Part shown: piece by piece, positions 1 to 10,000 of the stretch
Position numbering within the stretch: the first letter of the stretch is position 1
How the letters are laid out: every line of letters starts with the position of its first letter
Assembly: GCA_001429555.1 (NCBI GenBank)
Contig: LMSR01000003.1
Location: forward strand, 1-64,000
Direction of reading: 5' to 3'
Source of the DNA: Nocardioides sp. Soil797
GTDB lineage: Bacteria > Actinomycetota > Actinomycetes > Propionibacteriales > Nocardioidaceae
Length of the DNA: 64,000 nt
Program-made: the position numbers and the translations under genes
Notes under the pieces: generated by a model
What the model was told of the DNA's origin: nothing
The model's input: the letters and a program-made list of their open reading frames with translations, nothing else
The model's database searches: none

Positions 1-21
1 ACCATCGCGCCAGCGAAGCAC

Positions 22-58
22 GAGGCGCCCGCCAGGAGGCATCCACGGCGGGCGCCTC
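22..58. terminator. Hairpin terminator of an upstream gene
   Basis: A perfect 12-bp stem (22-33 with 47-58) around a 13-nt loop. It precedes the promoter region of the pilus operon and probably ends a gene to the left of the window. There is no clear T tract, as is common in high-GC actinobacteria. Confidence 0.55.
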
Positions 59-307
59 ACCCTGCCCCTTGACAGACAGTCCCTACATATCAGGTGACGC
101 AGGGCACAATCGTCGCTCAGGGAGACCGAATGCGTGGTCCCATGGGGCCCAGGCCGTTCGGCGCGTAGACGCTCAGTTCCATCGGGGGAGTGAGCCGCGA
201 CCACCCGTCAGAGGGATTCGGGCGATGACATCTCGGAAGCTGCCACCTGTGGACAACCCACTCAGCGAGACAACTGCACTAGTGTGGTATTCGCAAGTTG
301 GGTCATA
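59..307. other. Intergenic region before the pilus operon
   Basis: No convincing gene is visible between the hairpin and the first promoter site. The stretch holds a TTGACA hexamer at 69-74 without a well-spaced -10, and a single DnaA-box-like 9-mer (one mismatch) near 248. Neither is strong enough to call. Confidence 0.4.
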
Positions 308-338
308 GTGATCGCCCAGGACCGTCTTGACACATAGG
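308..338 (+). promoter_or_regulatory. Two-box promoter motif, copy 1 (pilus operon)
   Basis: GTGATCGC (308-315), a 15-bp spacer, then CACATAGG (331-338) followed by TGA. The same pair of boxes occurs at four other places in the element with 16-bp spacing. It lies 29 bp before the chosen ATG at 368, a distance that suits a promoter. The cognate factor is unknown. Confidence 0.65.
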
Positions 339-367
339 TGATCGAGAGACGAGAGGACTCGGAACTG

Positions 368-1054
368 ATGTCGCTGGACACCGCACAGACCACCGCGGGG
401 GGACCGCCCCCGCCGCCGAACGCCCAGACGCAGCCTGCGCCCGCAACAGCCGCACGGGTCAAGGCACGCCGCCGGCCGTGGGTGTTCGCCCTGATGGCCG
501 CCCTGGTCGCGGCCGGCGCCCTGGGCACCGCGTTCGCCTTCACATCGGTCAACGACACCCAGGAGGTCCTCGTCGTCAGCAGCGACATCAAGCGCGGCGA
601 GATCATCGAGGCCGGTGACCTCGCCGTCGTCCGCGTCAGCGTCGACCCGGCGCTGACCCCGGTCCCCGGCAGCCAGAAGGCCGAGCTCGAGGGCAGCCGC
701 GCCGCGGTTGACCTATGGGCCGGCACCCTGCTGAGCGAGCAGGCCGTCACCGACAACCTGGTCCCGGGGGAGGGGGAGTCCCTGGTGGGCATCAGCCTCA
801 CTCCCGGCCAGATGCCCTCGGAGCCGCTCTACTCCGGTGACGCCGTCCGGATCGTCACCACGCCCGGTGATCAGGGCGAGGTCACCAACGAGGACCCGGT
901 CACGGTCGAGGCAGTTGTCGTTGGTGTTAGCCGCGTGCAGGAGACGGGCGAGACCGTCGTCGACGTCTCGGTGCCCCAGGCCGATGCCGCCGACCTGGCC
1001 GCCCGCGCCGCCACCGGACGGGTCGCGCTCGTCCTGGACACGCGGGAGCGCTGA
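368..1054 (+). CDS. SAF-domain membrane protein (CpaB/RcpC-like)
   Basis: First gene of the pilus operon, 228 aa. A proline-rich cytoplasmic N-terminus is followed by one membrane segment (about residues 38-58) and a SAF domain (about 67-130, around SSDIKRGEIIEAGDL). CpaB/RcpC proteins of this type accompany Tad pilus machines; in Gram-positives, which lack a secretin, the external domain probably acts in the cell wall. I chose ATG 368, preceded by a GAGAGG ribosome site, rather than the GTG at 338, because the GTG overlaps the promoter motif. It ends 3 nt before the next start. Confidence 0.75.
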   Translation: MSLDTAQTTAGGPPPPPNAQTQPAPATAARVKARRRPWVFALMAALVAAGALGTAFAFTSVNDTQEVLVVSSDIKRGEIIEAGDLAVVRVSVDPALTPVPGSQKAELEGSRAAVDLWAGTLLSEQAVTDNLVPGEGESLVGISLTPGQMPSEPLYSGDAVRIVTTPGDQGEVTNEDPVTVEAVVVGVSRVQETGETVVDVSVPQADAADLAARAATGRVALVLDTRER

Positions 1055-1057
1055 GGC

Positions 1058-1897
1058 ATGGCGCTGATCGTCCTCGCCTCCGCGAGCGGTTCGCCCGGCG
1101 TCTCCACGACGGCGCTCGGGCTCACCCTCAACTGGCACCGACCAGTGCTCCTGGTCGACGCCGACCCGACCGGCTCCTCCTCGGTCTTCGCCGGCTTCTT
1201 CCACGGCACCCAGGAGCCGACCGGCGGACTGATCAACCTCGCCCTCTCCTTGCGCGAGGGAACGCTGGCCGAGGCGCTGCCGCGCGAGACGCTGCTGCTG
1301 GACCCCGACGCACCGGCCGAGCGCTCGGCGTGGTTCCTGCCCGGCATCCGGTCCCACGAACAGGCCCCCAGCCTGCTGCCCCTGTGGGATCCGCTCACCG
1401 AGCAGCTGCGCGCCCTGGAGCGCAACGGCCAGGACGTCATCGTCGACGCCGGACGGCTCGGCCTCGCCGGCTGGCCCCAGCCGCTCATCGCTGCCTCCGA
1501 CCTGACGCTGCTCGTCACCCGCAGCTCACTGCCGGCCCTGGCCGGCGCCACCAGCTGGGCCAAGACCCTGCGGACACAGTTCGCCGGCGTCGGTGGCCTG
1601 TCCCGTCTCGGGGTCCTCCTCGTCGACGAGGAGCGACGCTGGCCCGCGATGCCCACCGGCGCCCGGGTCCGGCCCTACACCGCCCGCCACGTCGCCAAGG
1701 CTCTCCAGATCCCTGTCGTCGCTTCCGTGGAGTGGGAGCCCGAGGTGGCAGAGGTCTACTCCCACGGCGCCCGCAAGCCCCGCAAGTTCGAGTCCTCCGG
1801 GCTGCTGCGCGACTACCGGGCCAGCGCCGCGGCCATCCAGTCCATCCTCGGCGCCAACCAGGCCGCCCTCGCTCCCACGAACGGAGGCCACGCATGA
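1058..1897 (+). CDS. CpaE/TadZ-like ParA-family protein
   Basis: 279 aa with a ParA/MinD fold: an N-terminal P-loop-like SGSPGVSTTA, then LLVDADPTGS as the switch region and DVIVDAGRLG as a Walker-B-like strand. The lysine of the GKT signature is replaced by valine, so ordinary ATP hydrolysis is doubtful. CpaE/TadZ proteins position Tad pilus machines at specific cell sites and often have atypical P-loops, which fits its place between the SAF protein and the secretion ATPase. Its stop overlaps the next start (ATGA). Confidence 0.7.
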   Translation: MALIVLASASGSPGVSTTALGLTLNWHRPVLLVDADPTGSSSVFAGFFHGTQEPTGGLINLALSLREGTLAEALPRETLLLDPDAPAERSAWFLPGIRSHEQAPSLLPLWDPLTEQLRALERNGQDVIVDAGRLGLAGWPQPLIAASDLTLLVTRSSLPALAGATSWAKTLRTQFAGVGGLSRLGVLLVDEERRWPAMPTGARVRPYTARHVAKALQIPVVASVEWEPEVAEVYSHGARKPRKFESSGLLRDYRASAAAIQSILGANQAALAPTNGGHA

Positions 1898-3585
1898 GCA
1901 CCAACGGACAGCACCCCGACACCAACGGACAGCACCCCGACACCAACGGCCGCGACCCGCTGCGCGCCGACGAGTGGCTCGAGGCCCGTCACGCCGCGAA
2001 CCGGGAGCAGACCTCGCCCTTCGCCCGCGGCCGCAACACCAACGGCACCCCGCCGCCGCCGGTCGTCGAGGACCACGACCCGACCTCCCTGCCGATCTTC
2101 GCCGGCGCCTGGACCAGCGAGCAGGAGCCGCCGGGCCGCGCTCGCTCGGAGTTCAGCCTGCGCCCGCTCGTGGCGCCCGCACCGCAGGAGCACCACCACA
2201 GCCACGGCGCGGACGGCCAGGTCGAGCTGGACTGGGAGCTGATCGCGCAGTACCGCGCCGAGATCTCCTCGCGACTGACCGCTCGGCTCGACAAGGAAGG
2301 TGGCCGGGTCACCGACGAGGACCGCGAGCAGATGGGCCTCGACGTCATCGAGGAGCTCATCAAGTCCGAGGCCGAGACTCTGGTCTCCACCGGCCGGCCC
2401 CCGTGGACCAAGGACCAGGAGAAGACGCTCAAGTCCGCCCTCCACGCCGCCCTGTTCGGACTGGGCCGCCTGCAGCCCCTGGTCGAGCGCGAGGACGTCG
2501 AGAACATCATCATCATCGCCCGCGGCCCGGTCTGCGCGGTGTGGCTGGAGTTGGTCGACGGCACCCTGGTCGAGGCCGACCCGATCGCCGACTCCGAGGA
2601 CGAGCTGCGCGAGTTCCTCGCCGACCTCGGCGCCCGGCAGAACCGGCCCTTCACCGAAGCCCGCCCGCACCTGGACCTCCGGCTGCCCGGGGGAGCGCGG
2701 CTCGCCGCCGGCTCCTGGGTGATGGCCTACACCTCGGTCGTGATCCGCCGTCACGGCATGCGCGAGGTCTCCATGGACGAGATGGTCTACGACCGCAAGG
2801 CATGCAGCGCGGTCCTGGCCGACTTCGTCGCGGCCTGCGTGCGCGCCGGCAAGAGCATCGTCGTCTCCGGCGTCCAGGGCTCCGGCAAGACCACCTGGGT
2901 CCGCGCCCTGTGCTCGTGCATCCCGCCCTGGGAGATGATCGGCACCTTCGAGACCGAGTTCGAGCTGCACCTGCACGAGCTGGTCGACCGGCACAAGATC
3001 GTCCACGCCTGGGAGCACCGCCCCGGATCCGGCGAGGTCGGCATCGACGGTCGCCAGGCCGGTGAGTTCAGCCTCGAGGAGGCCATCCACCACTCCTTCC
3101 GGTTCAACCTCGCCCGCCAGATCGTCGGCGAGGTCCGCGGCCCGGAGGTCTGGAACATGCTCAAGGCCATGGAGTCCGGCCCCGGGTCGATCAGCACCAC
3201 CCACGCCCGCAGCGCCGAGCACACCATCGAGAAGCTCGTCTCCTGCGCCATGGAGAAGGGCCCCCAGGTCACCCGCGAGCTGGCGATCAGCAAGCTGGCC
3301 GCCGCGATCGACATCGTGATGTACCTGCGCTCCGAAGTCGTCCCCAACGACGACGGCACTTTCCGCAAGCAGCGCTGGGTCGAGGAGGTCCTGGTCGTCC
3401 AGCCGAGCATCGACGCGGCCAGGGGGTACGCCACCACCCCGATCTTCGCCCCGAACCAGCTCGGCCAGGCCGTCGCGACCGGCAAGCTCGACAACTTCCT
3501 CGCCCAGGAGCTGGCACGCCACGGATTCGACCTCGAGGCGTACAAGGCCGAGTCCCAGGCCAACCCGGGGGTGGCCACCTCATGA
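1894..3585 (+). CDS. tadA: Pilus secretion ATPase TadA/CpaF (VirB11-like)
   Basis: 563 aa, the motor for pilus assembly in the cytoplasm. The first 130 residues are low-complexity and proline-rich. The ATPase core follows, with Walker A GVQGSGKTT near residue 326, an Asp-box-like FETEFELHLHE stretch and a His-box region (STTHARSAEH). The start ATG 1894 overlaps the previous stop and follows an ACGGAGG site; the frame is open much further upstream but that part is not coding. The first codons are a perfect 21-bp tandem duplication (1900-1941) giving the peptide TNGQHPD twice. Confidence 0.9.
   Translation: MSTNGQHPDTNGQHPDTNGRDPLRADEWLEARHAANREQTSPFARGRNTNGTPPPPVVEDHDPTSLPIFAGAWTSEQEPPGRARSEFSLRPLVAPAPQEHHHSHGADGQVELDWELIAQYRAEISSRLTARLDKEGGRVTDEDREQMGLDVIEELIKSEAETLVSTGRPPWTKDQEKTLKSALHAALFGLGRLQPLVEREDVENIIIIARGPVCAVWLELVDGTLVEADPIADSEDELREFLADLGARQNRPFTEARPHLDLRLPGGARLAAGSWVMAYTSVVIRRHGMREVSMDEMVYDRKACSAVLADFVAACVRAGKSIVVSGVQGSGKTTWVRALCSCIPPWEMIGTFETEFELHLHELVDRHKIVHAWEHRPGSGEVGIDGRQAGEFSLEEAIHHSFRFNLARQIVGEVRGPEVWNMLKAMESGPGSISTTHARSAEHTIEKLVSCAMEKGPQVTRELAISKLAAAIDIVMYLRSEVVPNDDGTFRKQRWVEEVLVVQPSIDAARGYATTPIFAPNQLGQAVATGKLDNFLAQELARHGFDLEAYKAESQANPGVATS
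1900..1941 (+). repeat. 21-bp tandem repeat inside the tadA start
   Basis: Two perfect 21-bp units (1900-1920 and 1921-1941), plus the first 8 bases of a third, encode repeated TNGQHPD at the N-terminus of the ATPase. The repeat keeps the frame, so copy-number change would only vary the length of the disordered N-terminus. Confidence 0.8.
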
Positions 3586-4514
3586 GCACCGCGTTCCTGC
3601 CCGCCGTCTTCGGGGCCCTCATCGTCATCGGCCTGATCGGCATGGTCTACGCGATGATCCCGGCGCCGCCCAAGCCGCCGAAGCCAGCCCGGACCACCAC
3701 CGCCTTCGGGCGACTGGGGAGCTGGTTCGTCCGGCTCGACCGTCGTACCCGAATGCTCATGCTCGGCGGCGCCGTGGCCGGCCTCCTGGTCGCGCTGGTG
3801 ACCGGCTGGGTGATCGCCATCTTCCTCGTCCCCGCCGCGATCGTCGGCATCCCGCTGCTGCTCACGCCCCCGCCGGCCGCCGCGAGCATCGAGAAGCTCG
3901 AAGCGCTCGAGGAATGGACCCGGTCACTTTCCGGCAAACTGACCGCCGGGCAGTCCCTTCGCTCGGCGCTCATCAAGTCGCTGCAGTCGACACCTGAGCC
4001 GATCGAGCGCGAGGTCGGGCTGATGGTCTCCCGGCTGTGGAACAACACCTCCTCCACCGAGGACGTCCTGCGCGCCTTCGCCGAGGACCTCAACGACTCC
4101 ACCGGCGACGTCGTGGCCAGCCAGCTGATCCTGGCCGCCAGCGGCCGCGGACAGGCCGGACTGTCGAAGGCTCTGGACGCCCTCGCCGAGACCGTCGCGG
4201 CCGATGTCCGCGCCCGCCGCCAGATCGCCGCGGACCAGGCCAAGCCCCGCACCACCGCCCGCACCGTCACCGTCATCACCCTCGGCGTGCTCGGCATCCT
4301 CGCCTTCACCGGCGACTACATCGAGCCCTACGGCTCCCCGCTGGGCCAGGTCGTCCTCGCCGTTCTGCTCACCGCGTACGTGGCCACCCTGCTCTGGATG
4401 CGCCGGATGGCCGTTGCCAAGCCGCTCCCGAGGTTCCTCGACCTCCAGGCCCGCAACGCTCACCGCGCCGCCCAGCGCACAGCACCGGGCGAGAAGGAAG
4501 GAGCCCTGGCATGA
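3582..4514 (+). CDS. tadB: Pilus assembly membrane protein TadB
   Basis: 310 aa inner-membrane platform protein of the T2SSF/TadB family. Membrane segments lie at the N-terminus (about 5-25), in a pair near 60-95, and at the C-terminus (about 225-275). The cytoplasmic middle carries the T2SSF-like helices (EEWTRSLSGKLTAGQSLRSA). TadB and TadC together form the platform on which TadA acts. The start overlaps the tadA stop by 4 nt and the end overlaps the tadC start, so the three are translationally coupled. Confidence 0.85.
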   Translation: MSTAFLPAVFGALIVIGLIGMVYAMIPAPPKPPKPARTTTAFGRLGSWFVRLDRRTRMLMLGGAVAGLLVALVTGWVIAIFLVPAAIVGIPLLLTPPPAAASIEKLEALEEWTRSLSGKLTAGQSLRSALIKSLQSTPEPIEREVGLMVSRLWNNTSSTEDVLRAFAEDLNDSTGDVVASQLILAASGRGQAGLSKALDALAETVAADVRARRQIAADQAKPRTTARTVTVITLGVLGILAFTGDYIEPYGSPLGQVVLAVLLTAYVATLLWMRRMAVAKPLPRFLDLQARNAHRAAQRTAPGEKEGALA

Positions 4515-5425
4515 CCGGCCTGCAGCTCGCGCTCGCCAGCGGCACCCTCCTCGGACTGGCCCTCGCCCTGCTCGTGTGGCGCCTCGCGCCCTCCGACCCC
4601 GACCTGGTCGACGCGCTGGACCGGCTCTCGCCCGACCACGTCGTACCCCGCCGCGGCACCCCCGGCCTCGACGACGCCGGCACCGACAACGGTACGGCCG
4701 TCGACCGGATCGGCCTGTGGGCGATGAAGAACCTGCCCGGCGGCGCCTGGGCACACACGCCCCGCAAGGACCTGGCCATCCTGCAGATCAGCGAGACCCG
4801 GTTCTACGGCGAGAAGGTCGTCTGGGCCCTGCTCGGCCTCATCATGCCGCCGCTGCTGGCCACCTTCTTCTCACTGATCGGGCTGCCGCTGCCGTTCGCG
4901 ATCCCCACACTCGGCTCGCTGGCCCTGGCTGCGCTGTTCTGGTTCATGCCCAACTACAACGCCACCGACGACGCCAAGAAGGCCCGCATCGAGTTCAACC
5001 GGGCCCTCGGCGCCTACATCGACATGGTCGCCACCGGCGTCCGCGACGGATCCAGCGGCCAGCAGGCGCTCCGTTCGGCGGCCGAGGTCGGCGACAAGTG
5101 GGTGTTCAAGCGCATCGAGAGCGAGCTGCGCCGCGCCCGCTACATGACCCGCGCCCCCTGGGACTCCCTGCACAGCCTGGCCGACGAGCTCGGCGTCCCC
5201 GAGCTCGACGACCTCGCCGACATCATGCAGCAGTCCGGCCAGGACGGCGCCCAGATCTACAACAACCTCCGGGCCCGCGCCGCCGCGCTCCGCTCGGCGA
5301 TGCTCAGCGCCGAGCTGGGGAAGGCCAACGCCGCCTCCGAGCGCATGTACATCCCGGCCAGCCTGCTCGGCATCGTCTTCATGGCGATCCTCGTCACCCC
5401 CTCGATGCTCCGCTTCGCCACCTGA
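4511..5425 (+). CDS. tadC: Pilus assembly membrane protein TadC
   Basis: 304 aa T2SSF-family protein, partner of TadB. There is an N-terminal membrane anchor, a hydrophobic pair near 105-155, cytoplasmic helices containing the family-like AYIDMVATGVRDGSSGQQAL stretch, and a C-terminal membrane helix. ATG 4511 overlaps the tadB stop (ATGA), which fixes the start inside a much longer open frame. A 76-nt gap follows before the first pilin-like gene. Confidence 0.85.
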   Translation: MTGLQLALASGTLLGLALALLVWRLAPSDPDLVDALDRLSPDHVVPRRGTPGLDDAGTDNGTAVDRIGLWAMKNLPGGAWAHTPRKDLAILQISETRFYGEKVVWALLGLIMPPLLATFFSLIGLPLPFAIPTLGSLALAALFWFMPNYNATDDAKKARIEFNRALGAYIDMVATGVRDGSSGQQALRSAAEVGDKWVFKRIESELRRARYMTRAPWDSLHSLADELGVPELDDLADIMQQSGQDGAQIYNNLRARAAALRSAMLSAELGKANAASERMYIPASLLGIVFMAILVTPSMLRFAT

Positions 5426-5501
5426 CCCACCTAACACCGACCCCTCGCACCTCGGGTCACCACAGACCGCAACCCAAACAAACCAGGAAGGAAGAACCCC
5501 G

Positions 5502-5705
5502 ATGTTGAAGCTCTTCATCGCCCTCCAGATGGCGGCCATGACCGCGCTCGCATCCCTCGAGGACCGCGCCACCAGGCAGCGCGACGAGCGCGGCTCGGTC
5601 ACCATTCAGGAAGTGCTCTGGGCAGTGGCCGCCATCGCCATCGTGGCCATCGTCGTCGCAGCCATCAAGGCCTTCGTGACCAGCGAGTCCGGCAAGATCA
5701 AGTAG
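5502..5705 (+). CDS. Flp-type prepilin-like protein
   Basis: 67 aa. A short positively charged leader ends in RQRDERG, followed by SVTIQEV and a continuous hydrophobic helix, the pattern of a class III (Flp/Tad) prepilin cut after the glycine. The size and a single hydrophobic helix suggest this is the major pilin. A strong AGGAAGGAAG site precedes the ATG. Three further proteins with the same RDERGS site follow. No prepilin peptidase is present in the window, so a host enzyme would have to process them. Confidence 0.75.
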   Translation: MLKLFIALQMAAMTALASLEDRATRQRDERGSVTIQEVLWAVAAIAIVAIVVAAIKAFVTSESGKIK

Positions 5706-5724
5706 TCAGGACCGAGGCTCCGTC

Positions 5725-6120
5725 ATGTTCGCCAGCTCTCAGCGCCGCAGCCGGGACGAGCGCGGGTCAGTGACCATCCAGATGGTCTTCCTGATGCCCG
5801 CGCTATTCCTGCTGATGTTCCTCGGCCTCCAGGGAGCCCTGTACTACCACGCGAAGCAGGTAGCACTCGCGGCCGCGCAAGAGGGCGCCCGCGAGGCAGG
5901 CAGCGAGACCGGAACCCACCAGTCCGGCGTCGCCACGGCGAACACGTTCCTCAACCACGCCGGCGGCTCCGACGTGATGACATCCACCAGCGTCTCCGGA
6001 TCACGGACCACGACAACGGCAACGATCATCGTCACCGGCAAGTCGCTCAGCGTGATCCCCGGCTGGCACGTCACCGTCCGACAGAGCGCCAGCGTCCCGG
6101 TCGAAAGGCTCACCGAATGA
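5725..6120 (+). CDS. TadE-like pseudopilin
   Basis: 131 aa. The leader ends SRDERG before SVTIQMV and a hydrophobic helix, followed by about 95 extracellular residues rich in Thr and Ser. The shape is that of TadE minor pilins, which help nucleate or stabilise Tad pili. The glutamate usually found near position +5 of the mature protein is absent. The stop overlaps the next start by 4 nt. Confidence 0.75.
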   Translation: MFASSQRRSRDERGSVTIQMVFLMPALFLLMFLGLQGALYYHAKQVALAAAQEGAREAGSETGTHQSGVATANTFLNHAGGSDVMTSTSVSGSRTTTTATIIVTGKSLSVIPGWHVTVRQSASVPVERLTE

Positions 6121-6569
6121 GCAGGTGGACCAGCAACCGGAGGCACAAGCGCCGGGACGAGCGCGGATCCGTGGCCATCGAGGCCGCGATCGGCGTCCCG
6201 GCCTTTGGCCTGTTCATCGCGATGATCATCCTCGGCGGCCGCGTCGAGATCGCCAAGCAGTCGGTGGAGGCCGCCGCCTACGAGGCAGCTCGAGCAGCGT
6301 CCATCGAACGGACCCAGAGTGAGGCGATCAGCTCCGGCAAGTCCGCGGCCAACAGCAGCCTGAACGACCAGGGCCTGCAGTGCGCGACCACCAACGTCAC
6401 GGTCAACGCCGCGGCGTTCAACGCACCGCTCGGCACCACCGCCCAGGTGACCGCCACCGTGACCTGCAAGGTCGACGTCGCCGACCTTGCCATCCCCGGC
6501 CTGCCCGGCACCCGAACGATCTCCGCGACCGCCAGCAGCCCCGTCGACGCCTACCGGGAGCGCCGATGA
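6117..6569 (+). CDS. TadE-family pseudopilin
   Basis: 150 aa. The leader ends RRDERG before SVAIEAA, giving a glutamate at mature position +5 as in true type IV pilins. One hydrophobic helix follows, then KQSVEAAAYEAARAASI, typical of TadE proteins, and an external domain with two cysteines that may form a disulfide. It overlaps both neighbours by 4 nt. Confidence 0.8.
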   Translation: MSRWTSNRRHKRRDERGSVAIEAAIGVPAFGLFIAMIILGGRVEIAKQSVEAAAYEAARAASIERTQSEAISSGKSAANSSLNDQGLQCATTNVTVNAAAFNAPLGTTAQVTATVTCKVDVADLAIPGLPGTRTISATASSPVDAYRERR

Positions 6570-7015
6570 TCAGCCTCCTGCGCCGCCTTGGGACGCGTCG
6601 GGCGCGCGATGAGCGCGGCTCCATCAGCGTCTGGTTCGCCACCGCCTCCTTCGCGATGATCATCCTCGTCGGGATGGCCGTCGACCTCGGCGGCAAGGTC
6701 CACACCCAGCAGCAGGCCCGCAGCGCTGCCGCCCAGGCCGCCCGCACCGGCGCGCAGGAGGTCCAGGGCTCGACCGCGGTGCGTGGCGAGGACCTCCGTG
6801 TCGACATCAACGCCGCCAAGGCGGCCGCGATGGACTACCTCCACGCCGCCGGCGTGGAAGGGAACGCGCGCGTCGTCAATGGCGACACTCTGATCGTCAC
6901 CACCACCGACACCTACACCAGCAAGTTCCTCGGGATCATCGGCCTGGACTCCATGCAGGTCACCGGGGAGGCGTCCGCGCGGCTCATCCGCGCCGAAGGA
7001 GGCATCGAGAGATGA
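6566..7015 (+). CDS. TadG/TadE-like pilus protein
   Basis: 149 aa. The leader ends ARDERG before SISVWFATASFA and a hydrophobic helix, followed by GGKVHTQQQARSAAAQAARTG, the alanine-rich helix seen at the start of TadG-like proteins. It is much shorter than Gram-negative TadG and lacks a von Willebrand domain. ATG 6566 overlaps the preceding stop; an in-frame extension upstream exists only because GC-rich frames stay open. Confidence 0.75.
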   Translation: MISLLRRLGTRRARDERGSISVWFATASFAMIILVGMAVDLGGKVHTQQQARSAAAQAARTGAQEVQGSTAVRGEDLRVDINAAKAAAMDYLHAAGVEGNARVVNGDTLIVTTTDTYTSKFLGIIGLDSMQVTGEASARLIRAEGGIER

Positions 7016-10000
7016 CCACGCCCACCCACCCCACTCTGGGCCAGCGGCTCACCGGCCTCGCCGCCACGGTCGCCGTGCTCGGCATCCTCATCGGGCTCCC
7101 TGCCCTGTTCCTCGCCATCGGCGCCAACCCAATCCCCGACCAGGTCCCGACCCTGGACAGCGTCAAGAACGCGCTCCTGGCGCCGGACGACGGCACGCTC
7201 GTCCTCGGCCTGTTCAAGGTCATCGGGTGGGCCGCGTGGGCCTTCATGGCTCTCAGCCTCGTCGTGGAGGCGATCGCACGGCTCCGCAGGGTCCAGGCAC
7301 CCCAGCTGCCGGGCCTCCGGCTCCCGCAGGCCGGCGCCCGCAACCTGATCGGGCTTGCGGCCCTGCTGTTCATCGCCGCCCCCATCGCCGCGCAGGCCGC
7401 CACGGCCGCCCCGGCCGCCGCTACGCCGGCGGCTGTGGGTCACGTCCACGCCGGCGTCGTCGACCAGGCGCCAGTCCAGCAGGACGTGAAGGTCGAAACG
7501 AAGCAGGAGCGCCAGGCGCCGAAGACCGTCGACCACGCCGTGAAGCCGGGGGAGAGCCTCTGGTCGATCGCCGAGGACCACTTCGGCGACGGAGCCAGGT
7601 ACAAGGAGATCGCCGAGCTCAACCGCGATCTGCTCGGCACGCAGCCGGGCTTCCTCGAGCCCGGATGGGTGCTCAAGCTGCCGGCGCCCGCCGACGCAGC
7701 ACCGGCTCACGGCTACACCGTGCAGCCCAACGACACCCTCAGCGACATCGCGCAGGACAAGCTCGGAGACGCCGACCGGTGGCCGGAGATCTACAAGGCC
7801 TCCACGGCGATCACCCAGCCGGGCGGCGTCCAGCTGACCGACCCCGACGTGATCGTCGTGGGCTGGAAGCTCAACATCCCCGGCGCCGAGACGCTGACCG
7901 ACGACCGGCAGGACCAGCCGCAGCCGCGCGAGGACAAGCCGCAGACCCCAGGGGAGCCCAGGGACGAGCAGCCGGTCGACCCGCCGGCCGAGGAGAAGCC
8001 GCCGGTCGCCCAGGAGCCCGAGGTTCCCGAGCTTCCCGAGGTTCCGGAGACGGAGGCACCCGAAGTCCCGCAGGCCGAGGAGCCGGCTGCGCCGGCCGCC
8101 GACGTCGACCAGGTCGACGACACCGAAGACTCGATCCTCGAGGCACCCTGGGTCCTCGCCGGTCTGACCGGCGGGGGCGTCCTGCTGTCCGGAGCCCTGC
8201 TCATGGCCCTGCGGTCGCGCCGGCGCTCCGCCTTCCGGAACCGGCCGCCCGGTCGAGCGATCGCCGCCCCGCCGCCCGAGCTCGCGCCGGTGGAGATGAC
8301 CCTGAACGCGACCGGCGCCGCCGCGGCCGCCACCGTTGAGTTCGCCGACGAGGCCCTGCGCCGCCTCGCGGCCGCCGTCGGCGCCCAGGGCACCACGATG
8401 CCGCCGCTCGCCGCCGTGGAGCTCGCGAAGGGCAAGCTGACCCTGCACCTCAGCGCCCCGGCCGCCGTCCCCGCTCCCTGGGTGGGCAGCCCCGACCAGA
8501 CCCACTGGCACGTCACCACCGACACAGCGTTCGAGGACCTCGGTCCCGACACCGGCAACGTCGAGCCGCCCTACCCGCTGCTGGCCACCATCGGCATGAG
8601 CGACACCGGGGAGACCTGGCTGCTGAACTGCGAGGAGCTCTCCACGCTCACCATCAGCGGCGACCCGACCTACGGCCGCGACTTCGCCCGTCACCTCGCC
8701 GCGCAGCTGGCCGTCAACCCCTGGTCCCGCCGGGTGCAGGTCGACTGCATCGGCGTGGCCGAGGAGACCGTCGCCATGGACGAGCGGATCAGCTTCTACC
8801 CGACCGGCGCAGCGGGGTCGCCGGCAACCGCGGAGATCCTCGCGGCCGCCGTCACCACCGTCGACCGGGCCATGCGCCACGACACCGACGTGTCCACGGC
8901 CCGCACCGGCAGCGTCGACGACGACACCTGGCCGGCCCGGATGCTGCTGGTCGACGCGGCCGCCGGAGACCCCGACGACCTCGAGCAGCTGCTGCAGCTG
9001 GTCAACGACCACGTCGGACAGTCGGCAACCTCCATCGTCGTCGCCGGCGAACGCCCCAACACCCCCGGCGCGGTGCTGCACATGACCAACACCGGCCGCG
9101 TCGTCCTCGAGCACGCCGGGCTCAACCTCATCGCGGTCGGCCTCACCAGCGACGAGGCCCGCGGTTGCGCCCTGGTCTACGCCCAGAGCGAGACCCCGGA
9201 GTACGTCGACACCCCGGTCGACGAGACCGCCACCGACGGCTGGGAGGCCTACACCGACGAGTCCGGTGCGCTGCGCCGCGAGTACACCCTGCCGCGCAAC
9301 ACCCCCGAGGACGCCGTCGACGAGCCGATGTCCTCCCTGCTCGAGGGTGAGGACGAGGAGTACATCCGAGAGAGCGCGATCCTCCAGGAGGACCTCGAGG
9401 CCCTGGCACCCAAGGTGCCCGCCTACGTCCGCGCCGAGGTCGAGGAGAAGGACCCCACCCTCGACCAGGACATCGCCGACTGGTTCTCGACCGACTGCGA
9501 CCGTCCGCGCCTCATTCTGCTCGGCCCGGTCGCCGCCCGCACCCACGGCAAGGCGCTGGCCAAGCGCAAGCCGTACTTCACCGAGCTGCTGGCATTCCTG
9601 GCCCTGCACCGCAAGCAGGGCGCTACCCGTGAGCAGATTCGGGAGGCGTTCTCGATCTCCGACGGCAAGGTGCGCGACTACACCAACATCGTGCGCGACT
9701 GGCTCGGCACGAACCCGCGCACCGGCGAGGACCACCTGCCGTACGCGGACAAGGCCCCGGCGGCCAAGGTCACCGGGGTCAACGTCTACCAGGTCGACGA
9801 CGGTCTGCTCGTCGACCTCGACCTGTTCAAGCGGCTGTGTAAGCGCGGTCGAGCCCGCGGGGGCGCGGAGGGTCTCGCGGACCTGTGCACCGCGCTCGAG
9901 CTGGTCGGAGAGGCCCAGCCTTTCAGCCAGCTGCGTGAGGAGGGCTGGGAGTGGCTCGCCACCCTGCCGAACCGCCTCGACCTGATGGTCCCCGGCTGGA

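Noticed and set aside
248-256. DnaA box suggesting a replication origin
   Set aside because: One imperfect 9-mer only, with no cluster, AT-rich region or replication gene nearby.
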